The notes under the pieces were generated by a model, which ran no database searches, was not told the origin of the DNA, and saw only the letters and a program-made list of their open reading frames with translations. The translations under genes and the position numbers were made by a program. DNA of 64,000 nt from a virus, in the IMG/VR virus record IMGVR_UViG_3300010401_000033, positions 62,001 through 126,000 of that record; one strand, given 5' to 3'. Positions 18,621 through 27,225 of this stretch are shown here, piece after piece. Position 1 is the stretch's first letter, and each line of letters begins with the position of its first letter.

Positions 18621-18953
18621 TTAGTGGGTGGCTCCAGGGTTCACCACGACAATACCTTGGATCAATCGTTGGCGAATTCCCGCATTTGAGGTTGAAACTA
18701 CATCATAGACGTAACGACCTGGGGTGAGTAGTCCAGTGTTTGCCGCAGTCATAGAAAGGGTAATTTCTCCATTACCTGCATCAGTGAGTACTGTGGTGAT
18801 GGTGTTGGATTTTGCAGAAAAGAATGATTTGCGAAGTTCAGTGTTGGCATAGAACCCAAGAAGGTTCTGTGCGGCTCCGTTGGCAGTCCGAACCGTGATG
18901 ACCCGTGTAAAATCCGAGAATTGTTCAAGTTCTAAGGGAACGTATCCAGCCAT
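18621..18953 (-). CDS. 110-aa virion structural protein, family unknown
   Basis: Small predicted beta protein with blocks FSDFTRVITVRTANGAAQNLLGFYAN, KSNTITTVLTDAGNGEITLSM, and LTPGRYVYDVVS near the C-terminus. This resembles small baseplate-upper/Ig-like proteins found beside fibre genes in T4-like environmental phages. ATG at 18953 has an upstream ACGAGGTGTACG site, and a CATAAATA late promoter lies 25 bases before it. It may be the fibre adaptor for the long fibre gene that follows directly. Confidence 0.6.
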   Translation of the reverse strand: MAGYVPLELEQFSDFTRVITVRTANGAAQNLLGFYANTELRKSFFSAKSNTITTVLTDAGNGEITLSMTAANTGLLTPGRYVYDVVSTSNAGIRQRLIQGIVVVNPGATH

Positions 18954-18978
18954 CGTACACCTCGTTGGTTATTCAGTC

Positions 18979-18986
18979 TATTTATG
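18979..18986 (-). promoter_or_regulatory. Late promoter (CATAAATA) for the long fibre operon
   Basis: CATAAATAG on the minus strand in the 43-base gap between the fibre paralogue (stop 18997) and the 110-aa gene (ATG 18953). Good match to the T4 late element. Confidence 0.7.
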
Positions 18987-18996
18987 TGTTCATTGA

Positions 18997-20913
18997 TTAG
19001 AAGGTGATGCTTGTCACATACGCATAGTAGCCCAGCCCCTGGGGGTTGCAGTATACAAAATTCCAACCATCCTGTGTAATCAACCCACTATATGTCAATT
19101 GGAACGCACTACCAGGCACCCCACACGGAGTTTGACCTCGGCTGAGGGTGTCGTTTCCAGAATTTCCAAAATTCATCTCAAAGGAATATCGGCCCCCAAT
19201 GGCAAAGTTTCCTCCAAAGGTAGCGTTATAACTTCCTCCAAAGAATTGTATCGTGCAGGGAATTGGAGGGACACATGATTGGAGAGGCATCGGTTGGAGT
19301 CCTGTTGTCGCCGTCGAAGTAAACACCAGCCAATCAGGATCAAATCCTGTCACCATTGTTCTATTCTGCTGGTGATATTCCTTAAAATTACTTGATGCGT
19401 TATTGTTGACATAACTAATGAGACAGTATTGATTATACCCGCTTGGTAGAACAAGTCCAGTATTATTTTCCTCCATACTGATCTGAAAAAATAGGTCTTG
19501 GGGCCCGGCTCCAACTCCTGTCGCATTCGCCGCAACCTTCCAGGTGCTGGTCACCACATTCCAGATACGACAATCTCCATATCCAGAATTGATTGTCAGA
19601 TTTCCGCTGGTGTATCCAACGTTCGCCATCCAGTTTTGTTGCCCAGGTCCAAGAGGTGCCGTGTTTCCTGTGAAGGCAATGGAATTGGCAGTATCAGCCA
19701 CCGCGGTTCCAAAATCTCCCTCTGCCACGATATGATAACGATTTCCTGCACCGAGTGTGGCAGTCGTATCAAAAACAAATCTGAATTGAAATGGGGAAGT
19801 GGGAACAGTCTGTACAGATAGTCTCTGTGAAGTGCAAAGAATACCTCCATCCGCATTACCTGTTCCATCATCCCCCTCAATAGAAACCCACACATTACCC
19901 GTTGGGGTCAGGACTTTCTGGATTCTCACGTCTACAGAAGCCAAATTGCCAGTTCTGGATGGAACAAAACTTTGCGTAACTTTTGTGCAATACCTCATGG
20001 CAGGAATGGTCAGGGCGGTGTCACCTCTCCTCAGATACACCAGTTGCGAATCTGTGGCAGGCCAATTAGCATCCAGCACCCTATCAAGCATACGGTGGAG
20101 GAGCAGAGCCCTTGCGCCTGTACTGCTATTCCGAATGGCATAAACCTCATACCACGTACTGGCGGCCTCTACACTGTTAGCATCACGCCCCCCGGCACCG
20201 GAGATGGTAATGTCGGCCACGAGGTTATTCCAATCAGGGATATATTCCCCATCCTGCATCGTGATGCCGTCAGCGTGTTTCAACAACACCTGGGAGGATT
20301 TTTTCGTTGGATCGTAGTGTGTTCCAATGAATACTCCGGTGGCCCTCTGACTACCGGACACGGCAAACCAACTCTGCTTCACAGAAGAACTTGCATTCAC
20401 GCTCAACACTTGACCATCACTTCCCACAGGAAGCCGATGGGCCGTATTCGCAGCAAACCCTACCAGCAAATCTCCTGTGGTGACGAAAATGTTTGCTGTG
20501 TTGTCTGGACCCGTACCTCCCGAAATTGTGGCGACAGCATTATCCACATAGAATTTTGATGCGATGCCACTATTTGTGGTTGGGCTTCCTGTCACATACC
20601 CAAAGGTGATTGTGGCATTCGTGATAATGGCGGTGTTGATCGTGGCGATACCGATATTCGCTACATTGATGAGTGCAGTGGAAATGTTCGCAGTGTCAAA
20701 GAACCCATTCTCAAACACTCCATTGGTGACATTCAATGATTCAAATTCATATACCACATCATAGGATGAATTGGCCGTGTTATAACGAACGGTTCCACCA
20801 TAATCTACGGTGTTTGCCACAGTATGTACGGCATAAGTCACCTCGCCGGCTGGTACCGGAACGGGAAGGATAGGAATTGGAGTCGTAGGTTTATTTTGCC
20901 AGACAAATCCCAT
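18997..20913 (-). CDS. Fibre protein paralogue 1 of 4
   Basis: 638 aa. It shares with the next three genes an MxFVWxNxP start, an AVHTVANTV..GGTVRYNT strand block, an array of short TAxINVANIxxATIN repeats (~75-105), and an S-K-F/H-Y-V-D-N/A junction near 120. It also shares GDLLVG..NTAHRLPVGSDGQVL at 147-170, then a globular part with WYEVYAIRNSS and LLLHR, and finally YNQYCLISYVNN...F.EYHQQNRTMV. The INVANI repeats suggest a short beta-helical or triple-stranded stalk, with the C-terminal globular part as the likely receptor-binding or fibre-tip domain (inference). ATG at 20913 has AAGGAACATC. Confidence 0.7.
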   Translation of the reverse strand: MGFVWQNKPTTPIPILPVPVPAGEVTYAVHTVANTVDYGGTVRYNTANSSYDVVYEFESLNVTNGVFENGFFDTANISTALINVANIGIATINTAIITNATITFGYVTGSPTTNSGIASKFYVDNAVATISGGTGPDNTANIFVTTGDLLVGFAANTAHRLPVGSDGQVLSVNASSSVKQSWFAVSGSQRATGVFIGTHYDPTKKSSQVLLKHADGITMQDGEYIPDWNNLVADITISGAGGRDANSVEAASTWYEVYAIRNSSTGARALLLHRMLDRVLDANWPATDSQLVYLRRGDTALTIPAMRYCTKVTQSFVPSRTGNLASVDVRIQKVLTPTGNVWVSIEGDDGTGNADGGILCTSQRLSVQTVPTSPFQFRFVFDTTATLGAGNRYHIVAEGDFGTAVADTANSIAFTGNTAPLGPGQQNWMANVGYTSGNLTINSGYGDCRIWNVVTSTWKVAANATGVGAGPQDLFFQISMEENNTGLVLPSGYNQYCLISYVNNNASSNFKEYHQQNRTMVTGFDPDWLVFTSTATTGLQPMPLQSCVPPIPCTIQFFGGSYNATFGGNFAIGGRYSFEMNFGNSGNDTLSRGQTPCGVPGSAFQLTYSGLITQDGWNFVYCNPQGLGYYAYVTSITF

Positions 20914-20921
20914 GATGTTCC

Positions 20922-22730
20922 TTAGAATAAAACCGCAGTGGTGTAGAGTCTACAATTGACGTTTTGCATACGAGCGAGCACAACTTGTTCTTCAACTACA
21001 ATCATCCCGTAGGGGCCTAGGGTCGGATTGGCTACTGTAGTCAATTGATTTCGTGTGTTACAGGTGACTGAACCAGGGGTGCCGCTTCCAGCGATTTCAA
21101 TGATGGGCATATCTGTGGATGCCACCCCTCCAACAGGCACATGAGTTTTTGGACTTCCTCCGGTGAGCCAGTGATAGAATTGTACCGAGCATGTCACTGG
21201 GGGCACGTACCCCGACAAATCAACCGCCTCAATGAGCCCTGTGAGGGAGGTAAAGCATCGCCAATCAGAGGAGACCCCCATAACCATTGTGCGGTTTTTC
21301 TGGACGTATTGTTTGAATTTTCCGTTACTGTCATTATAAACATAACTGATAAGGCATCGCTGGTCGTACCCAGTAGGAAGCGTCACGGCCGTAATTGGAG
21401 TGCTGCGTATGAATGTTTTGAACCAGAAATCACTTGCTCCCCCAAGGGCTGATCCTGTTGCCCATGTGAGGGTGCTGGCCTCTTGTTCACTGGCTATTCC
21501 ACTGGCATATCCACCGGCAGCAAGACCACTTAAGGATGTATAGTTCGTGTCGCTCGCAGTATAATTTCCATGATAGACAATGTGATACGTGGTGCCGATG
21601 GACACACTGGTATTGGTGTCAAATAAGAACCGCATTCGGGCTTTATCCGTAGGCAGCCGAGACACATCCATCACACGACTCGTTGCCAGGACGGTGCCGC
21701 TAGGAAATGGGGTATTATCCGATTCAAGCGTGACCCAGATCAATCCTGTTGGGCTCCCCGTTCTTGCCACTTCCAATTCAACGCTGGTAAGAGGACCATT
21801 GGCAGCCGGGACAAAACTCTGCGCCAATAGTGATTTCCCACCAGTGATTTTATTCAATGGTCGTGAGGTGTCAGAAGCAACCACAAAGGATTGATCCAGG
21901 AGCACCTCCGTAGCGCGATGGAGGATAAGGCTATTCGCACCATTACTACTATTCCGAATGGCATGGACCTCATACCAATGCGAGGCACCTTCAACCCCTG
22001 TATCCAATCCCCCTGCACCAGAAATTTCAATATCCGCAGTCTTATTTTGCCATCCAGATGTACGAGTGCCATCATTCATGATGATTTCTCCGGCATAACG
22101 AAGAATCACAACATGATCGTTTCCAGAAAGATCGTAGTGAGTTTGAACCCAGAGATTATTGAATACCTCTTGCCCAGCCACATCAATCCAACGTAACCCA
22201 GTATTGGGAATCGTGCTATCAGCGATAAGGATTTGTCCATCAGTTCCCACAGGTAATCGTGTGGCGGTGTTTGGACCCGTACCCACTAGCAAATCACCTT
22301 TAGCGTCAATGATATTTTGCAGATCACTGCCTCCCGATGGAACGTTTGCCATCGCCGCATCCACATAATGCTTTGAGGCGATGCCAAGATTTGATGTAGG
22401 ATCGGACCCTACAAAACCATAGAGGATGTTGGCATTCATGATATTGGCTGTGGTGATACGTGCGACATTGATCGTCGCGGTAGAAATGTGTGCCGTGTTG
22501 ATCGTCATGTTGTTGAATTCAACATTTGTGAATGTGGCGACATTGATATTGGCGGTTGGCAACTCATACACAATGTCGTATGACACATTTGGAGTATTGT
22601 ACGAGAGAGTGCCCCCGGCATTCACCAGATTAGCAACGGCTTTTTGCTCATAGGTGATCTCTCCCGGTGGGACTGGGATGGGAAGATCGGTTGATGGAGG
22701 ATTTGGTTTATCTGTCCATTTGAAAGGCAT
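20922..22730 (-). CDS. Fibre protein paralogue 2 of 4
   Basis: 602-aa paralogue with the same order of blocks: MPFKWTDKPNPP start, TINVARITTANIMNA repeats, GDLLVGTGPNTATRLPVGTDGQIL, WYEVHAIRNSSNGANSLILHR, and YDQRCLISYVYNDS..FKQYVQKNRTMV. The start ATG overlaps the stop of paralogue 3 (TAATG), so it is translationally coupled. The last ~100 residues differ from the other copies, where receptor specificity would be expected to vary. Confidence 0.7.
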   Translation of the reverse strand: MPFKWTDKPNPPSTDLPIPVPPGEITYEQKAVANLVNAGGTLSYNTPNVSYDIVYELPTANINVATFTNVEFNNMTINTAHISTATINVARITTANIMNANILYGFVGSDPTSNLGIASKHYVDAAMANVPSGGSDLQNIIDAKGDLLVGTGPNTATRLPVGTDGQILIADSTIPNTGLRWIDVAGQEVFNNLWVQTHYDLSGNDHVVILRYAGEIIMNDGTRTSGWQNKTADIEISGAGGLDTGVEGASHWYEVHAIRNSSNGANSLILHRATEVLLDQSFVVASDTSRPLNKITGGKSLLAQSFVPAANGPLTSVELEVARTGSPTGLIWVTLESDNTPFPSGTVLATSRVMDVSRLPTDKARMRFLFDTNTSVSIGTTYHIVYHGNYTASDTNYTSLSGLAAGGYASGIASEQEASTLTWATGSALGGASDFWFKTFIRSTPITAVTLPTGYDQRCLISYVYNDSNGKFKQYVQKNRTMVMGVSSDWRCFTSLTGLIEAVDLSGYVPPVTCSVQFYHWLTGGSPKTHVPVGGVASTDMPIIEIAGSGTPGSVTCNTRNQLTTVANPTLGPYGMIVVEEQVVLARMQNVNCRLYTTAVLF

Positions 22731-24646
22731 TAGAATTCAATTCCTGCGATATATAATTCACCCAACGTACTGCCTCCGCCATGATTAACATGGGCATTAA
22801 ACTCCACAAGGATCGGCCCAAGGGCTTTTGGTTCTCCACTACCTATTGATGCACTCAATGAGCCACTGATTTCTGATACCAAAGGTTGGACGGGCAATTC
22901 AGTACACGCAAGATTGCCGTGCCCGAACACCGCTTCTCCAGATGCCGCAGTCAATTTATAAATCCACACCAGGCATGGTACTGGTGGGACATATTCCCCC
23001 ATGTGGATGGGTTCAGGGAAAGCAACCTGAGCAGAATTATTCGCCCCAGGACTTTCTGCTCTTAGGGCATTTGACCCACCATTCTGATAATACATCCACT
23101 CATAGTGATAGGACATGGACATTTTATAATCACGCTGATGATACTCACGGAGCGTTGAGTGAAATGTTGTGGAGCAATAACTTACTAAACATTTCTGATC
23201 GTAACCGGCCGGCATGGTTACTGAGGTGCTGTTGGCTTCCACAAACGTTCTGAAATAGAGATTGGACGGACCCTGGGTTCCGTCAATTCCGGCTCCACTG
23301 TTAGACATCGCCCATCCGTTGGTATTTGCATTGAAGAACTTACAAACACCATTGGCATACGGAAACGAGGGGGTGGCGCTATCTCCAAAAATTTTAATAT
23401 AATTTATATTCGTTTGTACGTTGCCTTGTGTATAATCTGCATGAACAACCGCCCAGTAGGTGGTGTTAGAGGTGACATTGGCAGTGGTGTCAAAGGGGAA
23501 CCGTGTCCTCACAGAATCCGATGTGAGATTGCCAATACGTCCCGCTGAGACTCTTCGGCTGGTTGCCAGGATCGTTCCACTAGCGTTATTGGTTGCATCG
23601 TTGGTTTCCAGCGTTACCCACAGATTCCCCACTGGGGCACCTGTGCGGCCGATCGTGAGGTCAATACCCAAGAATGGTCCGTTGGATTGGGCGATAAATT
23701 TTTGCGCGACATTGATTGTGACGCTTTGGGTGGCCCCATAGACAAAATTGATGCTTCGTGAAACGGCTGCTGTAGGTGCATAATGAATATCAACTCGTGT
23801 ATCCTTCGCACGATGCAACAAGAGGGCCTGGGCACCGGAGGAACTATTGCGAATGGCATAAATTTCATAACAGGTATTCGGAAGAATGGTGCCCGTATCA
23901 ATGCCTCCGGCACCTGAGAGCGAGGTATCCGCTACAAGACCATTCCATCCAGTTGAGATTCTTTGCCCATCATCCATCACAATTTCATCAGTTTGAAGGA
24001 GAACAATTTGACTGTTCCTTGATCCTCCAGACCAGTTCGTTCCAATTACCATACCTCGGTGAGAAGAGGTGGAGCCTATTGGACCCGTCCAACGCATACC
24101 GGTATTTCCAGAACTTGATTCCGCCATAAGCACCTGCTTGTCAGTGGTGCCCACAGGAAATCGTTCGGCGGTATTATCCGAGACTCCGACAAGCAAATCA
24201 CCCGCAGCGAGAATCAATAATTGGAGATTGCCACCAGTCGGTGTGGAATTGGCAGCGAGGGCATCAACATATTCCTTTGTGGCAATCTGATCGTTTGAAG
24301 AGGGATTAACGCCCATCACTCCATTGGCAATCGTGGCACTCACGATATTGGCAGTGTTGATTGTGGCTACATTGATCGTGGCAGTGTTGATGGAAGCGTT
24401 GAGGTGAACCTGCACATTATCAGCCTCGAGGTGCGTCACATGAAGATCATGGACGTTGAGGCTTGGGAGGGTATAGAGAACATCGTACCCGACATTGCGG
24501 GTGTTGTAGGAGACCGTACCCAGGATAGGGCTCACGTTGACGGTGTTAGCGACAACGTGAACCTCGGTGGAGACTTCCGTGGGCCCAATAACGGGCGCTT
24601 CAACGGCTTCGGGAATGCGTGGATCGTTCACCCATACAAATGGCAT
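22730..24646 (-). CDS. Fibre protein paralogue 3 of 4
   Basis: 638-aa paralogue: MPFVWVNDP start, SINTATINVATINTANI repeats, GDLLVGVSDNTAERFPVG, CYEIYAIRNSSSGAQALLLHR, and YDQKCLVSYCSTTFHSTLREYHQRDYKM. A CATAAATA element lies only eight bases before the ATG at 24646 and no Shine-Dalgarno sequence is visible there. Either the mRNA has a very short leader or the element is fortuitous. Confidence 0.7.
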   Translation of the reverse strand: MPFVWVNDPRIPEAVEAPVIGPTEVSTEVHVVANTVNVSPILGTVSYNTRNVGYDVLYTLPSLNVHDLHVTHLEADNVQVHLNASINTATINVATINTANIVSATIANGVMGVNPSSNDQIATKEYVDALAANSTPTGGNLQLLILAAGDLLVGVSDNTAERFPVGTTDKQVLMAESSSGNTGMRWTGPIGSTSSHRGMVIGTNWSGGSRNSQIVLLQTDEIVMDDGQRISTGWNGLVADTSLSGAGGIDTGTILPNTCYEIYAIRNSSSGAQALLLHRAKDTRVDIHYAPTAAVSRSINFVYGATQSVTINVAQKFIAQSNGPFLGIDLTIGRTGAPVGNLWVTLETNDATNNASGTILATSRRVSAGRIGNLTSDSVRTRFPFDTTANVTSNTTYWAVVHADYTQGNVQTNINYIKIFGDSATPSFPYANGVCKFFNANTNGWAMSNSGAGIDGTQGPSNLYFRTFVEANSTSVTMPAGYDQKCLVSYCSTTFHSTLREYHQRDYKMSMSYHYEWMYYQNGGSNALRAESPGANNSAQVAFPEPIHMGEYVPPVPCLVWIYKLTAASGEAVFGHGNLACTELPVQPLVSEISGSLSASIGSGEPKALGPILVEFNAHVNHGGGSTLGELYIAGIEF

Positions 24647-24654
24647 AGTAAGGG

Positions 24655-24662
24655 TATTTATG
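24655..24662 (-). promoter_or_regulatory. Late promoter-like CATAAATA very close to an ATG
   Basis: CATAAATAC eight bases before ATG 24646. With T4 spacing, transcription would begin two or three bases before the start codon. Confidence 0.5.
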
Positions 24663-24669
24663 AGTCACT

Positions 24670-26979
24670 TTAGAAGGTGAATGACGAAATATAAAACTTG
24701 GTTATCGCAACTCCTACGTGAACCATCATGGCTTGCTGCTCAATCCAAATTGGAGGTGTTGGCATGTAACCGATTGAACCTTGCGTCCCTGCCCCTCCAT
24801 ACACAAACCCTCTATTTTCCATACCAGCGTTGGTGTTATTTGGAATATCCAAAGCGTCCAACGAACCATAATTTGCAAAATTGATACCCCCGGAGGCTTG
24901 TATGGCAATGAATACAACTTCACAATGAATTGGAGGAACAACATTTGTGAGATCAGCCACCTCTGGATTTGCAATTTGTTTGGTAGCAAACCCCATCCAC
25001 TGATAACTAGTGAAGGTATTGATGGTTCGGTCGCGTTGACGGAATTCTCGTAATTTACTATTACCGTCTGTGGCAACGTACCCAATCAGGCATTTCTGAT
25101 CGTAGCCAGTCGGGAACGTAACACTGGTACTATTGGCTTCCTGATATGTCTTAAATGTCAATACTCCAATACCAGGGGTCAGCGTCACATACGAACCACC
25201 ATTAAAACCTTTAACAACCCCTGTTGTGTATGCCGTCGTTGATCCCTCAAGAGTTGTGAAATTGGTATCGCTCGCAGAGTAATCAGTTTGGTAGACCCAG
25301 AAATATGAGTTACCAGCAACTACGTTTGCTGTGGCGTCAAATACAAATCTCACGTTCATATGTGCTGTTTGTGCTTTGGCCACATCATATTTTCGGCTAG
25401 TGGCTAATGCGACACCACTCGGCGCCTGTGCGGTGTTGGCTTCCAAGGTGAGCCAGACGTTACCCACTGGGGTGCCTGTCTTGAACATCTGAATTTCAAG
25501 GCTGGTGAGTGGCCCAGAAACATTCGGTGTAAAACTCTGAGCAACCTTCACATTTGGACTGGTGGTTTTGTTCACCGCTAGCGTGGTATTATATGCGAAT
25601 ACAACAGTGTTTGTGGTATTCTGATCCACATTACGGTCAAGCGCACGGTGGAGGATAAAATTCTTCGTTCCATCTGAACGCTTACGAATTGCGTATACTT
25701 CGTACCAAGTGTTTGCGAGAACCACACCCGTATCAAGGAACCCTGCGCCGTTTGAAGTGATATCAATGGTTGCTGGCACCGTCCAACCCGTCACCACTTC
25801 CCCATCGTCCATCGTGGCTTCGTCCAGTTTATACACGATGATTTGGTTTCCGTTTGCCACTTTGTCGGCTTGAGATGTACCCATAGAAAGACCGCGGAAT
25901 CCTTGCGCTGGTCGTCCTGAATAACGCATCCCTGTTGTTTGGGTGGTGTCAACGATTAGGACTTGTCCGTTTGATCCTGCAACGAGTGTTGCATAGGTAT
26001 TGGCGCCAGTACCAAGAATCACGTCACCCTTGGCATTGAAGGAGAGTTTGTTAACCAGATTCGCCCCTGCCCCAGTGTCCACATAATTTTTCGTGGCGAC
26101 TTGTAGGTTTGACGTTGGGTTTGCGGTGACTGAGATGGAACCTGATGTGATGTTCGTGGAAGCGATGTTCACAGATACAAGGTTCGCCACATTCGCAAAG
26201 AGATTGGTGATGTTTGCCGTAGAGATATTCGCGGTGCCCACGGTCTCTGTGGTGATGTTGGCAAATGTGGTGCTGAGAGATACCAACCCAGTCAACGTGG
26301 TGATGTTCGCCGTAGAGATATTCTGTGTGCCGACGGTCAAACTGGTGATATTCGCAACGCTAGCATTCAATGTTGCCACAAATGAATTGCTGATGTTTGC
26401 CGATGAGACGTTGATGATTCTGGCATTAGCATTGTCTGTGGTGACCAATGTTGCAATCAAGGCTTGGTGTTGTGAGGTACCCGACACAGACAAATCTGTG
26501 ACATTGGCAAAACTGACATTCAACACAGGAACCGTGAGTTCCGATACAGACAATGACGTGATGGCTACTGTTCCGATGTTCGCGTATTGGATATTCGCCG
26601 AATACACATTTGCACGGTCACTGACCTGTAGCAATCCAGTGATGTTCGCATTGGCAGAGAGATGATCGGTGCTGATGACGTTGGTGATCGTCGCTCCAAC
26701 GATGTTGGCAACGGTGACATTGGCAGTAGAGATGTTGGATCGTCCTACAGTCTCATTCGTGACATTGGCTTGCGAAGCATTAAGCAGGCTGATATTCCCG
26801 GTGCTAATCAGCGCCGTGTTGCCGACGTTGATCCCGACCCCTGGGTTCGAGAAGGTCCAGGCAGCATTCGTGACTACTTGTGGACCATCGGTCAAGTTAT
26901 TGGCAACCGCAATCATCGCCGACACCGCGGTGACTAACTGACCAAAGGTATTCGCTGTAGAAATCTGATTGATAGACAT
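24670..26979 (-). CDS. Fibre protein paralogue 4 of 4 with extended stalk
   Basis: 769-aa member of the fibre family. The N-terminal ~280 residues are expanded into many degenerate copies of ISTANI/VxNIT-type units (e.g. VGRSNISTANVTVANI, VGTQNISTANITTL, VGTANISTANITNLF), giving a longer stalk than its three paralogues. The conserved NPTSNLQVATKNYVD junction, GDVILGTGANTYATLVAGSNGQVL, WYEVYAIRKRSDGTKNFILHR and YDQKCLIGYVATDGNSKLREFRQRDRT then follow. The ATG overlaps the stop of the 79-aa coiled-coil gene (TAATG). Confidence 0.7.
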   Translation of the reverse strand: MSINQISTANTFGQLVTAVSAMIAVANNLTDGPQVVTNAAWTFSNPGVGINVGNTALISTGNISLLNASQANVTNETVGRSNISTANVTVANIVGATITNVISTDHLSANANITGLLQVSDRANVYSANIQYANIGTVAITSLSVSELTVPVLNVSFANVTDLSVSGTSQHQALIATLVTTDNANARIINVSSANISNSFVATLNASVANITSLTVGTQNISTANITTLTGLVSLSTTFANITTETVGTANISTANITNLFANVANLVSVNIASTNITSGSISVTANPTSNLQVATKNYVDTGAGANLVNKLSFNAKGDVILGTGANTYATLVAGSNGQVLIVDTTQTTGMRYSGRPAQGFRGLSMGTSQADKVANGNQIIVYKLDEATMDDGEVVTGWTVPATIDITSNGAGFLDTGVVLANTWYEVYAIRKRSDGTKNFILHRALDRNVDQNTTNTVVFAYNTTLAVNKTTSPNVKVAQSFTPNVSGPLTSLEIQMFKTGTPVGNVWLTLEANTAQAPSGVALATSRKYDVAKAQTAHMNVRFVFDATANVVAGNSYFWVYQTDYSASDTNFTTLEGSTTAYTTGVVKGFNGGSYVTLTPGIGVLTFKTYQEANSTSVTFPTGYDQKCLIGYVATDGNSKLREFRQRDRTINTFTSYQWMGFATKQIANPEVADLTNVVPPIHCEVVFIAIQASGGINFANYGSLDALDIPNNTNAGMENRGFVYGGAGTQGSIGYMPTPPIWIEQQAMMVHVGVAITKFYISSFTF

Positions 26980-27218
26980 TAGCCTCTACTCCTCAAGACG
27001 CTCAATTCACCCACAATCTTTTTCAATGTTGCCATTTCCAGTTCAATACTCTCAAGACGTTGCTTCGTCTCTTGAAATTCTTTACGTTGTGCCAGAACTC
27101 TTCGTCTCTGTGCTTGATAGGTCTGTAACCCCTGAACATCCGTATTGAGCACGGCTTGCGTGTTCATATCCCGTACCAGTTCAGTGTTTTCAATCTTGAC
27201 AGTATTTAGCATTGACAT
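26979..27218 (-). CDS. 79-aa coiled-coil protein
   Basis: Short, highly charged protein. Residues ~35-72 (QRRRVLAQRKEFQETKQRLESI and ELEMATLKKIVGEL) have heptad-type spacing of hydrophobics and should form a coiled coil. It sits between the 2077-aa baseplate protein and the fibre array and is coupled to the first fibre gene by TAATG. It could be a fibre adaptor or trimerisation chaperone; this is inference from position. Confidence 0.65.
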   Translation of the reverse strand: MSMLNTVKIENTELVRDMNTQAVLNTDVQGLQTYQAQRRRVLAQRKEFQETKQRLESIELEMATLKKIVGELSVLRSRG

Positions 27219-27225
27219 GTTAGCC

